Shown here piece after piece: positions 11,232-17,921 of a stretch of DNA of 56,509 bases. The notes under the pieces were generated by a model. That model saw only the letters and a program-made list of their open reading frames with translations. It was not told the DNA's origin and did no database searches. Made by a program: the position numbers and the translations under genes. Numbering within the stretch: the first letter of the stretch is position 1; every line of letters starts with the position of its first letter. The stretch is from a virus, in the IMG/VR virus record IMGVR_UViG_3300046804_003014, positions 1-56,509 of that record; one strand, 5' to 3'.

Positions 11232-11401
11232 ACGTTGTTATTCTCCAATAAAATTTCAGTTTCAAGATCTTCAGGTCGTGGAGTACCTGTCTGATAATAT
11301 TCTATCGACAGATCCTCCATGACATTGAAATATTCTTCTTCTGTAAGACTTGAATAGATTCTTCTCCCCTTACAGAGAATATTATAGAGTTCGTTAGCCA
11401 T
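11204..11401 (-). CDS. Small conserved acidic protein, 65 aa
   Basis: Start chosen at ATG 11401 because it overlaps the stop of the glycosyltransferase-like gene (TGATG); a longer frame to 11449 would lie inside that gene. Sequence starts MANELYNILCKGRRIYSSLT, followed by EEEYFNVMEDLSIEYYQTGTPRPEDL. Predicted helical, no known domain. Conserved in cyanophages from memory. Confidence 0.8.
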   Translation of the reverse strand: MANELYNILCKGRRIYSSLTEEEYFNVMEDLSIEYYQTGTPRPEDLETEILLENNNVWQQKQKVV

Positions 11402-12153
11402 CAAATGATTCTTGTTTTCTCGTGACCAACTCTGATACGAGGATCGCACCAGATTTCAAAGCCTGCTTCCTTTGCGTCTAAACAGAATGATACGTCTTCT
11501 CCACACATATCTTGTACTTCACCAGATTCAAAGACTTGCATCTTCGGAGCAAACCAAGGATACTTCATCTCAGAGTGTTCAAAGACTCCATTTTTAATTA
11601 ACAACCAACCAAATCCTGCGTAATCAACAGTGAATGGTTTACGACGCTTAGAGATACTCTCAAGGGTTTCATGATTCATCACACCACCATTGTTACGGAA
11701 ATCATCTTCTTCCATCCAATGTGCTACAGAAGTCGTGTGTCCATCTTCTGTACAATACCATCCAGAAGCAATGTCCTTATCCATCAGAACCAGTTGCCAG
11801 AACTTCTCAGTATTAAAGACAATATCACTATCAATCCACAACTGCCAATCATATTTCAGTTTACCGTCCCAGGGAATCTGATCAGGTCCACGAAGTACAT
11901 TTGCTCCAAGACACTTACAACGGGCAAAGTTTACCATTGAAGAGTAGTCTTGAGAAATCTGAATACTTGCGCCTGCCTGTACCAGATCAAAACAAAGTTG
12001 AACAAAGTTCTTTAAGTAAGTATATGAGACTCCTCTTCCAGGTAGACAGAATACAATAGTCTTACCCTTTACCATCTCACGGGCAAGATTGTAGTCCCAC
12101 TCTGGTTCTGAGGCAGTCGGCGTTTTTGCTTTTACGGTAAATCCTTTAGCCAT
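11401..12153 (-). CDS. Glycosyltransferase-like protein (GT-A type)
   Basis: 250 aa. The pattern WQLWIDSDIVF with Asp108-Ser-Asp110 is a DxD-type metal and nucleotide-sugar site. Upstream, FCLPGRGVSYTYLKNFVQLC and QDYSSMVNFARCKCL match nucleotide-sugar binding strands and helices. Downstream, CGEDVSFCLDAKEAGFEIWCDP is the usual E/DD..fc.ra...G acceptor-site pattern. It could modify virion proteins, lipopolysaccharide or DNA; the substrate cannot be read from sequence. It begins a run of four genes coupled by one-base stop/start overlaps. Confidence 0.85.
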   Translation of the reverse strand: MAKGFTVKAKTPTASEPEWDYNLAREMVKGKTIVFCLPGRGVSYTYLKNFVQLCFDLVQAGASIQISQDYSSMVNFARCKCLGANVLRGPDQIPWDGKLKYDWQLWIDSDIVFNTEKFWQLVLMDKDIASGWYCTEDGHTTSVAHWMEEDDFRNNGGVMNHETLESISKRRKPFTVDYAGFGWLLIKNGVFEHSEMKYPWFAPKMQVFESGEVQDMCGEDVSFCLDAKEAGFEIWCDPRIRVGHEKTRII

Positions 12154-12200
12154 AATAGAATGCGTTTACATCAAGATCATACAGTATTATGTAGCGATTG

Positions 12201-12377
12201 TCAATCACCTTCCTTTTCGGTTATTACGAGATCTCCACCCTCAATTGATAGACGAACTTCTGTGTCTTCATACCATGAAAGTTCGTTCGTGACCCACTCA
12301 GGTATCACAATATAATAGTCACCAGTGATTGGATCGACTTGTACGGACTGAAAATTTTCTCCGGAATTTTTTTTCAT
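12201..12377 (-). CDS. AbrB/SpoVT-like small DNA-binding-type protein
   Basis: ATG at 12377 gives 58 aa; a GTG-initiated extension to 12443 lacks a ribosome site. The core DPITGDYYIVIPEWVTNELS then WYEDTEVRLSIEGGDLVITEKE has the swapped-hairpin pattern of AbrB/MazE antitoxin domains (I-P-x-x, then L/W.....V.....G.L.I). A TATAAATC late-like box sits at 12403-12410, 26 bases upstream. Could be a transcription regulator or antitoxin-like protein. No toxin gene is adjacent. Confidence 0.7.
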   Translation of the reverse strand: MKKNSGENFQSVQVDPITGDYYIVIPEWVTNELSWYEDTEVRLSIEGGDLVITEKEGD

Positions 12378-12522
12378 TTTGAGTATATGAATTTTCTTTT
12401 TAGATTTATATAGCTCTTTAGATATCACTCGCTTCCGTAACACTTTGTAGGTTAGGGGGACCCATGGTTTTTATATAACGGCGGCGCCCCCCGCACGACC
12501 GCAACCCCGGGGCACTGCTGCT

Positions 12523-12726
12523 TCACGAACGAACACGGGGCACATAGTTACAATGAAGACCCGCAAGTTCCCAGGCAGGATAACCATCAATGCCCGCACG
12601 ATTGAGTGAACGACCGAACGTATCATCACGGTGACTGTTAAGTTGCGGACGACCCTTAGCAACATTGGTGCTCACCCATACGGTCTGGCGGGTGTTAAGA
12701 TCGGATGCGATGTTGTAGAGTGCCAT
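12523..12726 (-). CDS. Small protein of unknown function, 67 aa
   Basis: Begins MALYNIASDLNTRQTVWVST, then DDTFGRSLNRAGIDGYPAWEL and a C-terminal HCNYVPRVR. GC-richer than the flanking late genes. The stop is followed by GC-rich hairpins (12450-12520). A longer overlapping frame at 12471-12665 has low-complexity composition and is probably a shadow. Function unknown. Confidence 0.65.
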   Translation of the reverse strand: MALYNIASDLNTRQTVWVSTNVAKGRPQLNSHRDDTFGRSLNRAGIDGYPAWELAGLHCNYVPRVRS

Positions 12727-12760
12727 GAGAAGAAAGTGTGAGGGACGGTGTTAACGAAGT

Positions 12761-13048
12761 TCAGACATGAGCGCAGGCAAAGTGTGGAACTGGTTGCGCC
12801 TGACTGAACACGCCGTAGAACATATCCCATGCGGGAGTATCAACGACGAAGGTGTGAATGTCCGCCTGATCGCATACCCAATCGTATGCCATATCAGCAC
12901 TGGCATTTGTATCAATCACGAAATCGTAGAGTCCTTCGATTGCACCACGGAATGCATCATTCTCAACCAGTGACATCCAGGATTTGCCAGTTTCAGTATC
13001 TTTGATCATGACTTTGCCAGTGATGCTATAAACGGTTTCGATGCTCAT
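12761..13048 (-). CDS. Hypothetical acidic protein, 95 aa
   Basis: ATG 13048 (MSIETVYSITGKVMIKDTET) is chosen over an upstream in-frame ATG that overlaps the promoter-like TACAAT at 13069-13074. The middle, FRGAIEGLYDFVIDTNASAD, is helical. The C-terminus carries aromatic residues and AQPVPHFACAHV. No family recognised. Confidence 0.65.
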   Translation of the reverse strand: MSIETVYSITGKVMIKDTETGKSWMSLVENDAFRGAIEGLYDFVIDTNASADMAYDWVCDQADIHTFVVDTPAWDMFYGVFSQAQPVPHFACAHV

Positions 13049-13127
13049 GTGTGTTTCGTTTGGTGTCCCCATATTGTAGAACCCCCACCCGACGAATCGG
13101 AGTGAGGGTGTGCCACTAATTAGACTG

Positions 13128-13265
13128 TCACCAGATAACGGGATTGCCCTGATGATCGGTTACAGTTCCCTGCTCATTGTCGTTTGCGATTGATTCCAGG
13201 ATCTGGAGGATTTGATCGCCATTGTTACCTTGACGGAGCAGAGAAATTGCCAGGGATTGAGTCAT
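13128..13265 (-). CDS. Tiny conserved protein, 45 aa
   Basis: MTQSLAISLLRQGNNGDQIL, then QILESIANDNEQGTVTD and NPVIW. One amphipathic helix. From memory, similar MTQSLA(L/I)SLLRQG proteins recur in cyanophages. The stop TGA forms the start of a CAGT...TGGCACA intergenic element. Confidence 0.7.
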   Translation of the reverse strand: MTQSLAISLLRQGNNGDQILQILESIANDNEQGTVTDHQGNPVIW

Positions 13266-13301
13266 TTGAAAAAAGAGTTAGAGTGAACGAAGGGAGGTGA
13301 T

Positions 13302-13475
13302 TCAGGCAGCGATCAGAACATCATCCTCCCAGCGGGTAGCAGTCAAGATCTCATCATAGATGCGATCAGCAACCGACTCAACATAGCGGCGGTCTGCCTT
13401 AAGAATTGCTGCCTTACATTGTGCGGCGATCTCATCAATGGAGATGGCACGATCAGTGGAAGGATTGTAACGCAT
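13302..13475 (-). CDS. Small helical protein, 57 aa
   Basis: ATG 13475 (MRYNPSTDRAISIDEIAAQC) is preferred. The upstream extension to 13559 is Pro/Thr-rich and covers a GC-rich hairpin and a TACAAT -10 box (13500-13506), so it is unlikely to be coding. Ends WEDDVLIAA. Function unknown. Confidence 0.65.
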   Translation of the reverse strand: MRYNPSTDRAISIDEIAAQCKAAILKADRRYVESVADRIYDEILTATRWEDDVLIAA

Positions 13476-13559
13476 TGGGTTCGTTGTTTGAACTGAAAGA
13501 ATTGTAGGATGGGATGGGGTGGAATGGGGGGCGGTGTGTGCCACCCCCTTGACTGTCAC

Positions 13560-13877
13560 TCAGGCAATTCGCATACCTGAGAAGAAAGGAATCACGCCGT
13601 AATCTTTAGACTGAAAGAACCACTGATAGTTCTTCTGAAAGATACCTTCGCCAGGGATTCCGTGCTCAGAAAGAATAGCATTCAGGCGGGATTTGGTAGT
13701 GTTTGAACGATACCCACCATCAAACAATTCGATCCAGGTTTCGCCAATCCGAGCGATCAGATTGCCGTGCAGGTAGACATCAGAAACATCAGAACATGAG
13801 ATGACCTCAGTGTTATCAAGTTTGAAATCTTCGCTGGCAGTGATAGCAGCGTTCATCAGGCGTTCGATCTTCCGCAT
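13560..13877 (-). CDS. Conserved protein with YLHGNLIA motif, 105 aa
   Basis: ATG 13877 (MRKIERLMNAAITASEDFKL). The body reads SDVYLHGNLIARIGETWIEL, FDGGYRSNTTKSRLNAILSEHG and a C-terminal FQKNYQWFFQ. From memory this is widely found in cyanophages and some Synechococcus genomes. The compact alternating strands suggest a small beta-rich fold. Function unknown. The GC-rich cassette it belongs to may be of host or plasmid origin. Confidence 0.75.
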   Translation of the reverse strand: MRKIERLMNAAITASEDFKLDNTEVISCSDVSDVYLHGNLIARIGETWIELFDGGYRSNTTKSRLNAILSEHGIPGEGIFQKNYQWFFQSKDYGVIPFFSGMRIA

Positions 13878-13914
13878 GGGTTCGGGTCGTTTGGTATGCA
13901 GTAAGTCTACAGGG

Positions 13915-14034
13915 TCAGTCACGGATCCAGGAGGCAGCGAGTGACAGTGCATCAGCTGTCACATGGCGGATCGGTGCCAGGGGTTGCCATAGGATCATCA
14001 GAGCAACCGCAATCAGGAACCAATTCTTATGCAT
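13915..14034 (-). CDS. Small membrane or exported protein, 39 aa
   Basis: MHKNWFLIAVALMILWQPLA is a short positive start followed by a hydrophobic segment, then PIRHVTADALSLAASWIRD. This is a signal-anchor layout. Its ATG overlaps the stop of the nuclease gene (TGATG at 14032-14036), so it is probably translated from the same message. Confidence 0.7.
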   Translation of the reverse strand: MHKNWFLIAVALMILWQPLAPIRHVTADALSLAASWIRD

Positions 14035-14570
14035 CAGAACTCAAAGTTCACCACACGATCTTCACAGTAACCACGGCGGGCATGAGTGAAGTAATCCGTC
14101 TTATCTTTGCCACCCGATTGAGTGAACATGTTGCGGATGTAGAAGTCAAACCCACGCTCATCTTCCTGCCACTCATTGAGTTGCTGATACTGCTTCAGAG
14201 TTACATTCAACTCGGCAATCAGTTTGTTATACAATTCCCGCTTTTCTTTGCTCACCACATCATCAGCAAAGAATACCGTGGTTTCGTTATACTTTTTGCT
14301 GCTGAACACGTAGATAACACCTTCCTTCGGCAATCCACCATTGTAGGTAGGATGTGCCTGTTTGGAAGATTTACACTCAATGTCGTAAGTTTTGCCGTTG
14401 TAGTGTACACGGAAATCAGGAGAGTTTTGAATACCATTCGGTTGATATTCATACTCCAGGTTATACTTTTTCAGCAGTTCTTCTACCTGCTGTTCGTGAT
14501 AGGAATTGTCTTGAGAATTGCTGGCATATTTGAGATCCAGGCACTCAATGAAGAATTGATTCAGAGTCAT
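14034..14570 (-). CDS. PD-(D/E)XK endonuclease, type II restriction-like
   Basis: 178 aa. Seen directly: a helix with Glu26/Glu31, then NSPDFRVHYNGKTYDIECKS, which places Pro51-Asp52 and Glu65-x-Lys67 exactly as in the PD-(D/E)XK nuclease core, followed by an IYVFSSKKYNETTVFFADD strand-loop. Size and layout fit a stand-alone type II restriction-like enzyme. No modification gene is next to it, but a DNA methyltransferase lies 10 kb upstream. It may degrade host DNA or attack competing phages. The catalytic residues are intact. Confidence 0.8.
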   Translation of the reverse strand: MTLNQFFIECLDLKYASNSQDNSYHEQQVEELLKKYNLEYEYQPNGIQNSPDFRVHYNGKTYDIECKSSKQAHPTYNGGLPKEGVIYVFSSKKYNETTVFFADDVVSKEKRELYNKLIAELNVTLKQYQQLNEWQEDERGFDFYIRNMFTQSGGKDKTDYFTHARRGYCEDRVVNFEF

Positions 14571-14636
14571 CTCGAAAATTGCTTTCGTTGATTACTTTGT
14601 AAGAATAGAACGGATTAGGGCATCTGTCTACGGGGT

Positions 14637-14662
14637 GTGTGCCACCTTCTCAACTGGCACAC
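14637..14662 (-). terminator. Perfect 8-bp hairpin spanning the stop of the ligase-like gene
   Basis: Arms GTGTGCCA and TGGCACAC with a 10-base loop that contains the TGA stop codon. GC-rich, not followed by a T-run. It belongs to the repeated CAGTT...TGGCACA element of this region. Confidence 0.55.
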
Positions 14663-15546
14663 TGAAAGCGGCGGTTGTTGAAGTTAGCGTTAGAAAAGAC
14701 CTCACGATTCACCAGTTTGAACATACCAAACTCATTGGTGAGAACGTAACCCTCAGCATCAATCCTGTTGCCGTACAGGTATGCTGCGGGACCCTGATTG
14801 CGGCAGAGGTACAAACAATCATCTTTGATTGACTTCACCAATGCCCACAAACGCAGCAGGTTAGCATCACAATCAAAGTCGTCGGGGTTGACTTCTTCAC
14901 CAGTACGAATGCAGGCATTGATCTGTTGTTTGATCTTTGCCGCTTCCTTATCAGTTACGAACTCACAGGCAGTAGACATTTGACGGGCAAAGTCACAGAT
15001 TTCTTCTACATCAGCGAACGATTCTTGCCCGTGCTGAATGTATGCTTCAGGTTTCACAAATTTCACGTAGGGAGTATCCGTGATGGTAAACTTCATCGGA
15101 TACGCTACAGCATCACGAAGATCTTTGTCGGCAATGTAGTAAGTATGGGGAGCGACAATGATCTTCTCAGAAACTACCTCAGGAAACTGATAAGTGATCG
15201 TGTTAGGAGTATACTCAGTGTCACCACCGAAACCAATAAAATCACCTTGAAAGATACCGCTTGAATGAGGCAACCAGTCAAAACAAGCGTGCAGAATGTT
15301 TGCAACTTCGCCTTGATAGAATTGATTGATCTCATCATGCGAATGTGCGATCCGAATTTTAACTTTGTTAAAGACTGCTTTGGTGCCAACGAAGAACTCA
15401 CCATTGGCGGGATTAATACCCCACACAATAGCAGGTGCACCGTCAATCTTTACACTCAGATTGCCACGGGCAGTGAACCAATCCAGAACAGTAAGGTCAC
15501 CCGTGAGGATAGAATCTTCGGGGTGTTCGATGTGTTTGTTTTGCAT
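14650..15546 (-). CDS. Covalent nucleotidyltransferase (DNA/RNA ligase-like)
   Basis: 298 aa. The residues of the ligase/capping-enzyme superfamily appear in order: motif I Lys33-Ile-Asp-Gly36 (SVKIDGAPAIVWG), GEFFVGTKAVFNK after it, a motif III-like GIFQGDFIGF at 97-106, motif IV Glu265-Gly-Tyr-Val (AEGYVL) and motif V around Lys277 (FKLVNRE). Lys33 would be the AMP- or GMP-bearing lysine. It is clearly divergent from T4 DNA ligase and Rnl1/Rnl2, with an insert of about 140 residues before motif IV. It might be an RNA ligase, a DNA nick-sealing enzyme or a protein-modifying nucleotidyltransferase. Neighbour of the PD-(D/E)XK nuclease. Confidence 0.75.
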   Translation of the reverse strand: MQNKHIEHPEDSILTGDLTVLDWFTARGNLSVKIDGAPAIVWGINPANGEFFVGTKAVFNKVKIRIAHSHDEINQFYQGEVANILHACFDWLPHSSGIFQGDFIGFGGDTEYTPNTITYQFPEVVSEKIIVAPHTYYIADKDLRDAVAYPMKFTITDTPYVKFVKPEAYIQHGQESFADVEEICDFARQMSTACEFVTDKEAAKIKQQINACIRTGEEVNPDDFDCDANLLRLWALVKSIKDDCLYLCRNQGPAAYLYGNRIDAEGYVLTNEFGMFKLVNREVFSNANFNNRRFQCAS

Positions 15547-15562
15547 GATCTTAGTATGGCAC

Positions 15563-15587
15563 GAAAAAAGGGGAGTCGCAACCCCCC
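15563..15587 (-). terminator. Rho-independent terminator
   Basis: Minus strand GGGG-loop-CCCC stem (GGGGTTGCGACTCCCC) followed by TTTTTT. An outer pair GTGGCAC / GTGCCAT encloses it. It separates the 82-aa gene from the ligase-like gene. Confidence 0.85.
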
Positions 15588-15596
15588 TTGTGCCAC

Positions 15597-15845
15597 TTAG
15601 TCAGGTGTCACAATGTCTGGACCATCAGTAATCTTTACACCGAAACTTTCCAGGGTTTCTTCATCATACAACTCAAGAATCTCACCAATCAACTGTTCTT
15701 CATCATAGGCAGAATAGCACTCGTAAAGTGTATCAAACACGAACTGTTCCATCGTCTTCATGTCCATCGAATCCATCACGAATTCGGCATACTTCTCACA
15801 AAGTTCGGAGAAGTCATCGGTCCAGGTTTTAACGTTGTTGGTCAT
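15597..15845 (-). CDS. Acidic conserved protein, 82 aa
   Basis: Rich in Asp, Glu and Tyr (FVFDTLYECYSAYDEEQLIG). All-helical prediction. Last of a coupled run: its ATG overlaps the preceding stop (ATGA, 15842-15845). No family recognised. Acidic small proteins of this type are common in phage host-takeover regions. Confidence 0.75.
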   Translation of the reverse strand: MTNNVKTWTDDFSELCEKYAEFVMDSMDMKTMEQFVFDTLYECYSAYDEEQLIGEILELYDEETLESFGVKITDGPDIVTPD

Positions 15846-15997
15846 TTCAGAAGTTGGGTGAAGTTAGAAACAACAATCTGGCAGGCAAGGTCTTGAACTT
15901 CGGAGAGGTAATCTGCCTGACCGAACTGTGATTCTAGCAGGCAGATCAGATCCTCTTGGATTTGTTCACGAACTGAAATAATGTCAGTTTGGGTCAT
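15842..15997 (-). CDS. Small helical protein, 51 aa
   Basis: MTQTDIISVREQIQEDLICL and then LESQFGQADYLSEVQDLACQ. Start and stop overlap both neighbours (TGATG at 15995-15999; ATGA at the end). Unknown function. Confidence 0.75.
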   Translation of the reverse strand: MTQTDIISVREQIQEDLICLLESQFGQADYLSEVQDLACQIVVSNFTQLLK

Positions 15998-16266
15998 CAG
16001 TTAGCGTAGAGGGGCAGTTTCTTACGGTCACGGATTGAATCATCAATCACCTCACCAATCTGTTCGTAAATGTAGTCGGAACCTCCTACATCACAGAGCA
16101 CATCTTCAGTGAGTTCTTTAGAGAAACGCACTTCATCGCAGTTTTCACCAACGATCTCAAATACATCATCTTGAGTGAATACAAACGCAGCGCAAACTGC
16201 GTTCTCACCTTGACGCTCAATCAGTTGGTTGATAGAGTCACGAAGTTCAGAAAGTGTACGGTACAT
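15997..16266 (-). CDS. Conserved acidic protein, 89 aa
   Basis: ATG 16266 (MYRTLSELRDSINQLIERQG) is preferred to an upstream extension that overlaps the previous gene. Contains FVFTQDDVFEIVGENCDEVR and YIYEQIGEVIDDSIRDR. From memory, close relatives are common in cyanophages. Function unknown. Confidence 0.75.
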   Translation of the reverse strand: MYRTLSELRDSINQLIERQGENAVCAAFVFTQDDVFEIVGENCDEVRFSKELTEDVLCDVGGSDYIYEQIGEVIDDSIRDRKKLPLYAN

Positions 16267-16268
16267 AA

Positions 16269-16466
16269 TCAGGAAAGAACGTGGCGAAAGTTCAGGGATT
16301 TGATGCACCAACCATAAGCGGTGGTGATTTCTTCTACTAAATCATCTTCATCAGATGCCTCCCAGATTTGACTCAATGCCTCATCAAAGAGGTCAGATTT
16401 GTAATCATCATCCAGTTCATCTTCATCATCAAAATCAAACTCAATGTCGATGATTTGGTAGAGCAT
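16269..16466 (-). CDS. Very acidic small protein, 65 aa
   Basis: The N-terminus DIEFDFDDEDELDDDYKSDL is almost entirely acidic, followed by a helix FDEALSQIWEASDEDDLVEE. Such a composition can mimic DNA or bind host proteins, but this is only inference. Coupled to neighbours by overlaps. Confidence 0.7.
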   Translation of the reverse strand: MLYQIIDIEFDFDDEDELDDDYKSDLFDEALSQIWEASDEDDLVEEITTAYGWCIKSLNFRHVLS

Positions 16467-16615
16467 CAGTAGGTGACGAATGAAGAAACTTTATCATACA
16501 ACTTGGCAACATCTACGCCGAGTTGTTCACTACATTCTTCCCAATCATCGTGAAACTCAATGAGATCCAGCAGAGCACGAATCTCATCTTGAGTGAGTTC
16601 AATCATTTCTGCCAT
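16466..16615 (-). CDS. Small acidic protein, 49 aa
   Basis: MAEMIELTQDEIRALLDLIE followed by FHDDWEECSEQLGVD and KVSSFVTY. Stop TGA at 16466-16468 overlaps the next ATG. One or two helices; unknown function. Confidence 0.7.
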   Translation of the reverse strand: MAEMIELTQDEIRALLDLIEFHDDWEECSEQLGVDVAKLYDKVSSFVTY

Positions 16616-16620
16616 TGTTC

Positions 16621-16746
16621 TCAATAATCGTAGTTTGCGTTCAGATACTCATTGACATCAAACTTTTCATCTTTGAGTTCAGGAATGTCGAGGTCAAAAA
16701 TCTCACCAGGCATGTCCTGAATCTCAGACCAGAGTTCATCAAACAT
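16621..16746 (-). CDS. Tiny acidic protein, 41 aa
   Basis: MFDELWSEIQDMPGEIFDLD then IPELKDEKFDVNEYLNANYD. Preceded by TACATTACATTTG, a -10-like word also found before the DUF7249-type gene. First gene of the coupled run 16746-15597. Confidence 0.7.
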   Translation of the reverse strand: MFDELWSEIQDMPGEIFDLDIPELKDEKFDVNEYLNANYDY

Positions 16747-16784
16747 TGAAATCTCTCAGCGACAAATGTAATGTATCAGAGATC

Positions 16785-16804
16785 GGGGGGCATCGCAACC
16801 CCCC
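16785..16804 (-). terminator. G6/C6 hairpin after the DUF7249-type gene
   Basis: GGGGGG and CCCCCC arms with an 8-base loop (TTGCGATG). No T-run follows. It is directly preceded by TGGCACAA and followed by a TACATT promoter-like box, a terminator-promoter module. Confidence 0.6.
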
Positions 16805-16814
16805 TTGTGCCAGT

Positions 16815-17042
16815 TTAGAGATCGTCCAGCATTTCGTTAATCTCTAAACCGTCAATCTTAGGATCATCCCAACGGCAACCATCTGGGGTTTCTTTGCTAC
16901 CACAATCCCGCAGCAATTGAACTAGTTCCTGATAGTTACTGCAGGTCTTGGCAGCATCATACAAACCCTCATCATTGCCGATCCAGAGTGCAACATTCCA
17001 CGTTTCCCAATTTGCCCAACCGTTATAAGTTGCAGTGCTCAT
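16815..17042 (-). CDS. DUF7249-type protein (NGWANWETWNVALWI)
   Basis: 75 aa. The N-terminal NGWANWETWNVALWIGNDEG is a conserved signature of a small family that I recall in cyanobacteria, their phages and other phages. Ends DGLEINEMLDDL. Function unknown. A good AGGAG site lies before ATG 17042 (GAAGGAGACCAATG). Confidence 0.85.
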   Translation of the reverse strand: MSTATYNGWANWETWNVALWIGNDEGLYDAAKTCSNYQELVQLLRDCGSKETPDGCRWDDPKIDGLEINEMLDDL

Positions 17043-17100
17043 TGGTCTCCTTCAGGTGAACGAATGTAATGTAAACCAGATTCAAACGAACCGCAAGGGG

Positions 17101-17128
17101 GTGTGTGCCAGTTCCCCAACCGTCACAC
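17101..17128 (-). terminator. 10-bp interrupted hairpin over a stop codon
   Basis: GTGTG-a-CGGTT-GGGG-AACTG-g-CACAC on the minus strand. The TGA stop of the 44-aa gene lies within it. Member of the repeated 3'-end element family. Confidence 0.55.
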
Positions 17129-17257
17129 GAACTCGGCCAAATAGTAATCTAACGGCAGCTCAAGTTCAGCCGCTTTCTGTTCCCATTCATCCCATTCTTC
17201 AGGGGATGCATCATTCAGGAAATCTTCCCGAGTATATTCAAAAGCAGGGCCACACAT
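17123..17257 (-). CDS. Tiny protein with AAEL-DYY-EFV tail, 44 aa
   Basis: MCGPAFEYTREDFLNDASPE, then a C-terminus KAAELELPLDYYLAEFV. The same tail pattern (KAAELNVPVDYYISEFV) ends the gene at 21192-21410, so the two are partial paralogues. Function unknown. Confidence 0.7.
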   Translation of the reverse strand: MCGPAFEYTREDFLNDASPEEWDEWEQKAAELELPLDYYLAEFV

Positions 17258-17259
17258 AA

Positions 17260-17418
17260 TCAAATCACCGAAACGTTAACTTCTTTGATGTTCAAACCAC
17301 AGAGTTGGTTGTAGACACGCTTGCTGATAATATCACAAGCATTCTTTAACCTTGAACGTTCGTACCAAATAGTACACAAACCATCGTAAGTTTCAACACG
17401 AATCCTGATGTCTTTCAA
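17260..17418 (-). CDS. Small basic protein, probable TTG start
   Basis: The open frame extends to 17493 but that part covers a GC-rich hairpin. The most likely start is TTG 17418 (KDIRIRVETYDGLCTIWYE), giving 53 aa ending NIKEVNVSVI. Its stop lies 2 bases before the next ATG, which supports a real gene. Function unknown; start uncertain. Confidence 0.5.
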   Translation of the reverse strand: MKDIRIRVETYDGLCTIWYERSRLKNACDIISKRVYNQLCGLNIKEVNVSVI

Positions 17419-17464
17419 GGTGAATTCCCGACGACAGAGGTACAATATCCGATCTTGCCGCTCA

Positions 17465-17482
17465 GCACAACCCCCCTTGTGC
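17465..17482 (-). terminator. GCACAA-GGGGGG-TTGTGC hairpin
   Basis: Perfect 6-bp stem with a six-G loop. It follows CAGTTGAGAGAGTGG, as in the sister elements. Likely a terminator or RNA-stability stem at the boundary of the 17.5 kb regulatory region. Confidence 0.5.
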
Positions 17483-17501
17483 CACTCTCTCAACTGTCCT
17501 C

Positions 17502-17554
17502 ATTCTCAATAAGATCTAGTTATTGAGAATCAATAAGTCTTATAATTGAGAATC
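17502..17554. repeat. ATTGAGAATC inverted repeat plus third copy
   Basis: ATTCTCAATAA (17502-17512) and TTATTGAGAAT (17520-17530) form a perfect 11-bp inverted repeat around GATCTAG. A third ATTGAGAATC lies at 17545-17554. The same word forms a larger dyad at 18238-18273. Candidate operator or hairpin pair. The stretch 17494-17578 has no gene. Confidence 0.65.
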
Positions 17555-17578
17555 GATCCAATTCTTAAACTGTCACAC

Positions 17579-17737
17579 TCAGAAGATATCGGTGAAATCT
17601 TTGATGCTAACATGTATATCTTCGTCATCTTCTAGGTGTAACATCTCCCGCCAGGGGATATCATCTAGTTCTAGATCATCATAACACATGAGATCTAGAG
17701 TAACACGTACCATGCGCTTTGTATGTGTGGCAGCCAT
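17579..17737 (-). CDS. Small acidic protein, 52 aa
   Basis: MAATHTKRMVRVTLDLMCYD, then DDLELDDIPWREMLHLEDDE and SIKDFTDIF. The W-(R/K)-E-(M/V)-L-x-L-E/D-x-D-E pattern resembles small cyanophage proteins I remember. Function unknown. Confidence 0.7.
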   Translation of the reverse strand: MAATHTKRMVRVTLDLMCYDDLELDDIPWREMLHLEDDEDIHVSIKDFTDIF

Positions 17738-17768
17738 GTGAAACTCGTGCGATGTTTACTAGATTATA

Positions 17769-17918
17769 TCATGCATAGTGACGATACGCAAGTGATTCAT
17801 AATCTTGCCCATCTCGTGCGTAATCCTCGTCGAGATCTAGATCTTGTGCATAATACTCGTCTAGATCGTATGAATAGTCTGTTGCGTATGTGTAGTCGAG
17901 ATCGTAGTCGTCGTACAT
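17769..17918 (-). CDS. Tyr/Asp-rich small protein, 49 aa
   Basis: MYDDYDLDYTYATDYSYDLD continuing with more Asp, Tyr and Ala, ending ESLAYRHYA. Composition about half Asp plus Tyr. Expressed from a consensus promoter (17950-17979) crowded with CTCGTCGAG palindromes, one of which lies inside the coding region (17826-17834). A strongly acidic, aromatic peptide made from a strong promoter suggests a host-targeting role, which is inference. Confidence 0.7.
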   Translation of the reverse strand: MYDDYDLDYTYATDYSYDLDEYYAQDLDLDEDYARDGQDYESLAYRHYA

Positions 17919-17921
17919 AAG

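Noticed and set aside
12471-12665. Minus-strand frame overlapping 12523-12726
   Set aside because: Val/Arg-rich shadow composition ending in a Gly/Ala run inside the GC-rich hairpin area; the 67-aa frame looks more protein-like.
13941-15631. Long plus-strand frames opposite the nuclease and ligase-like genes (13941-14591, 15265-15631)
   Set aside because: The minus-strand proteins have intact catalytic motifs; the plus frames have none.
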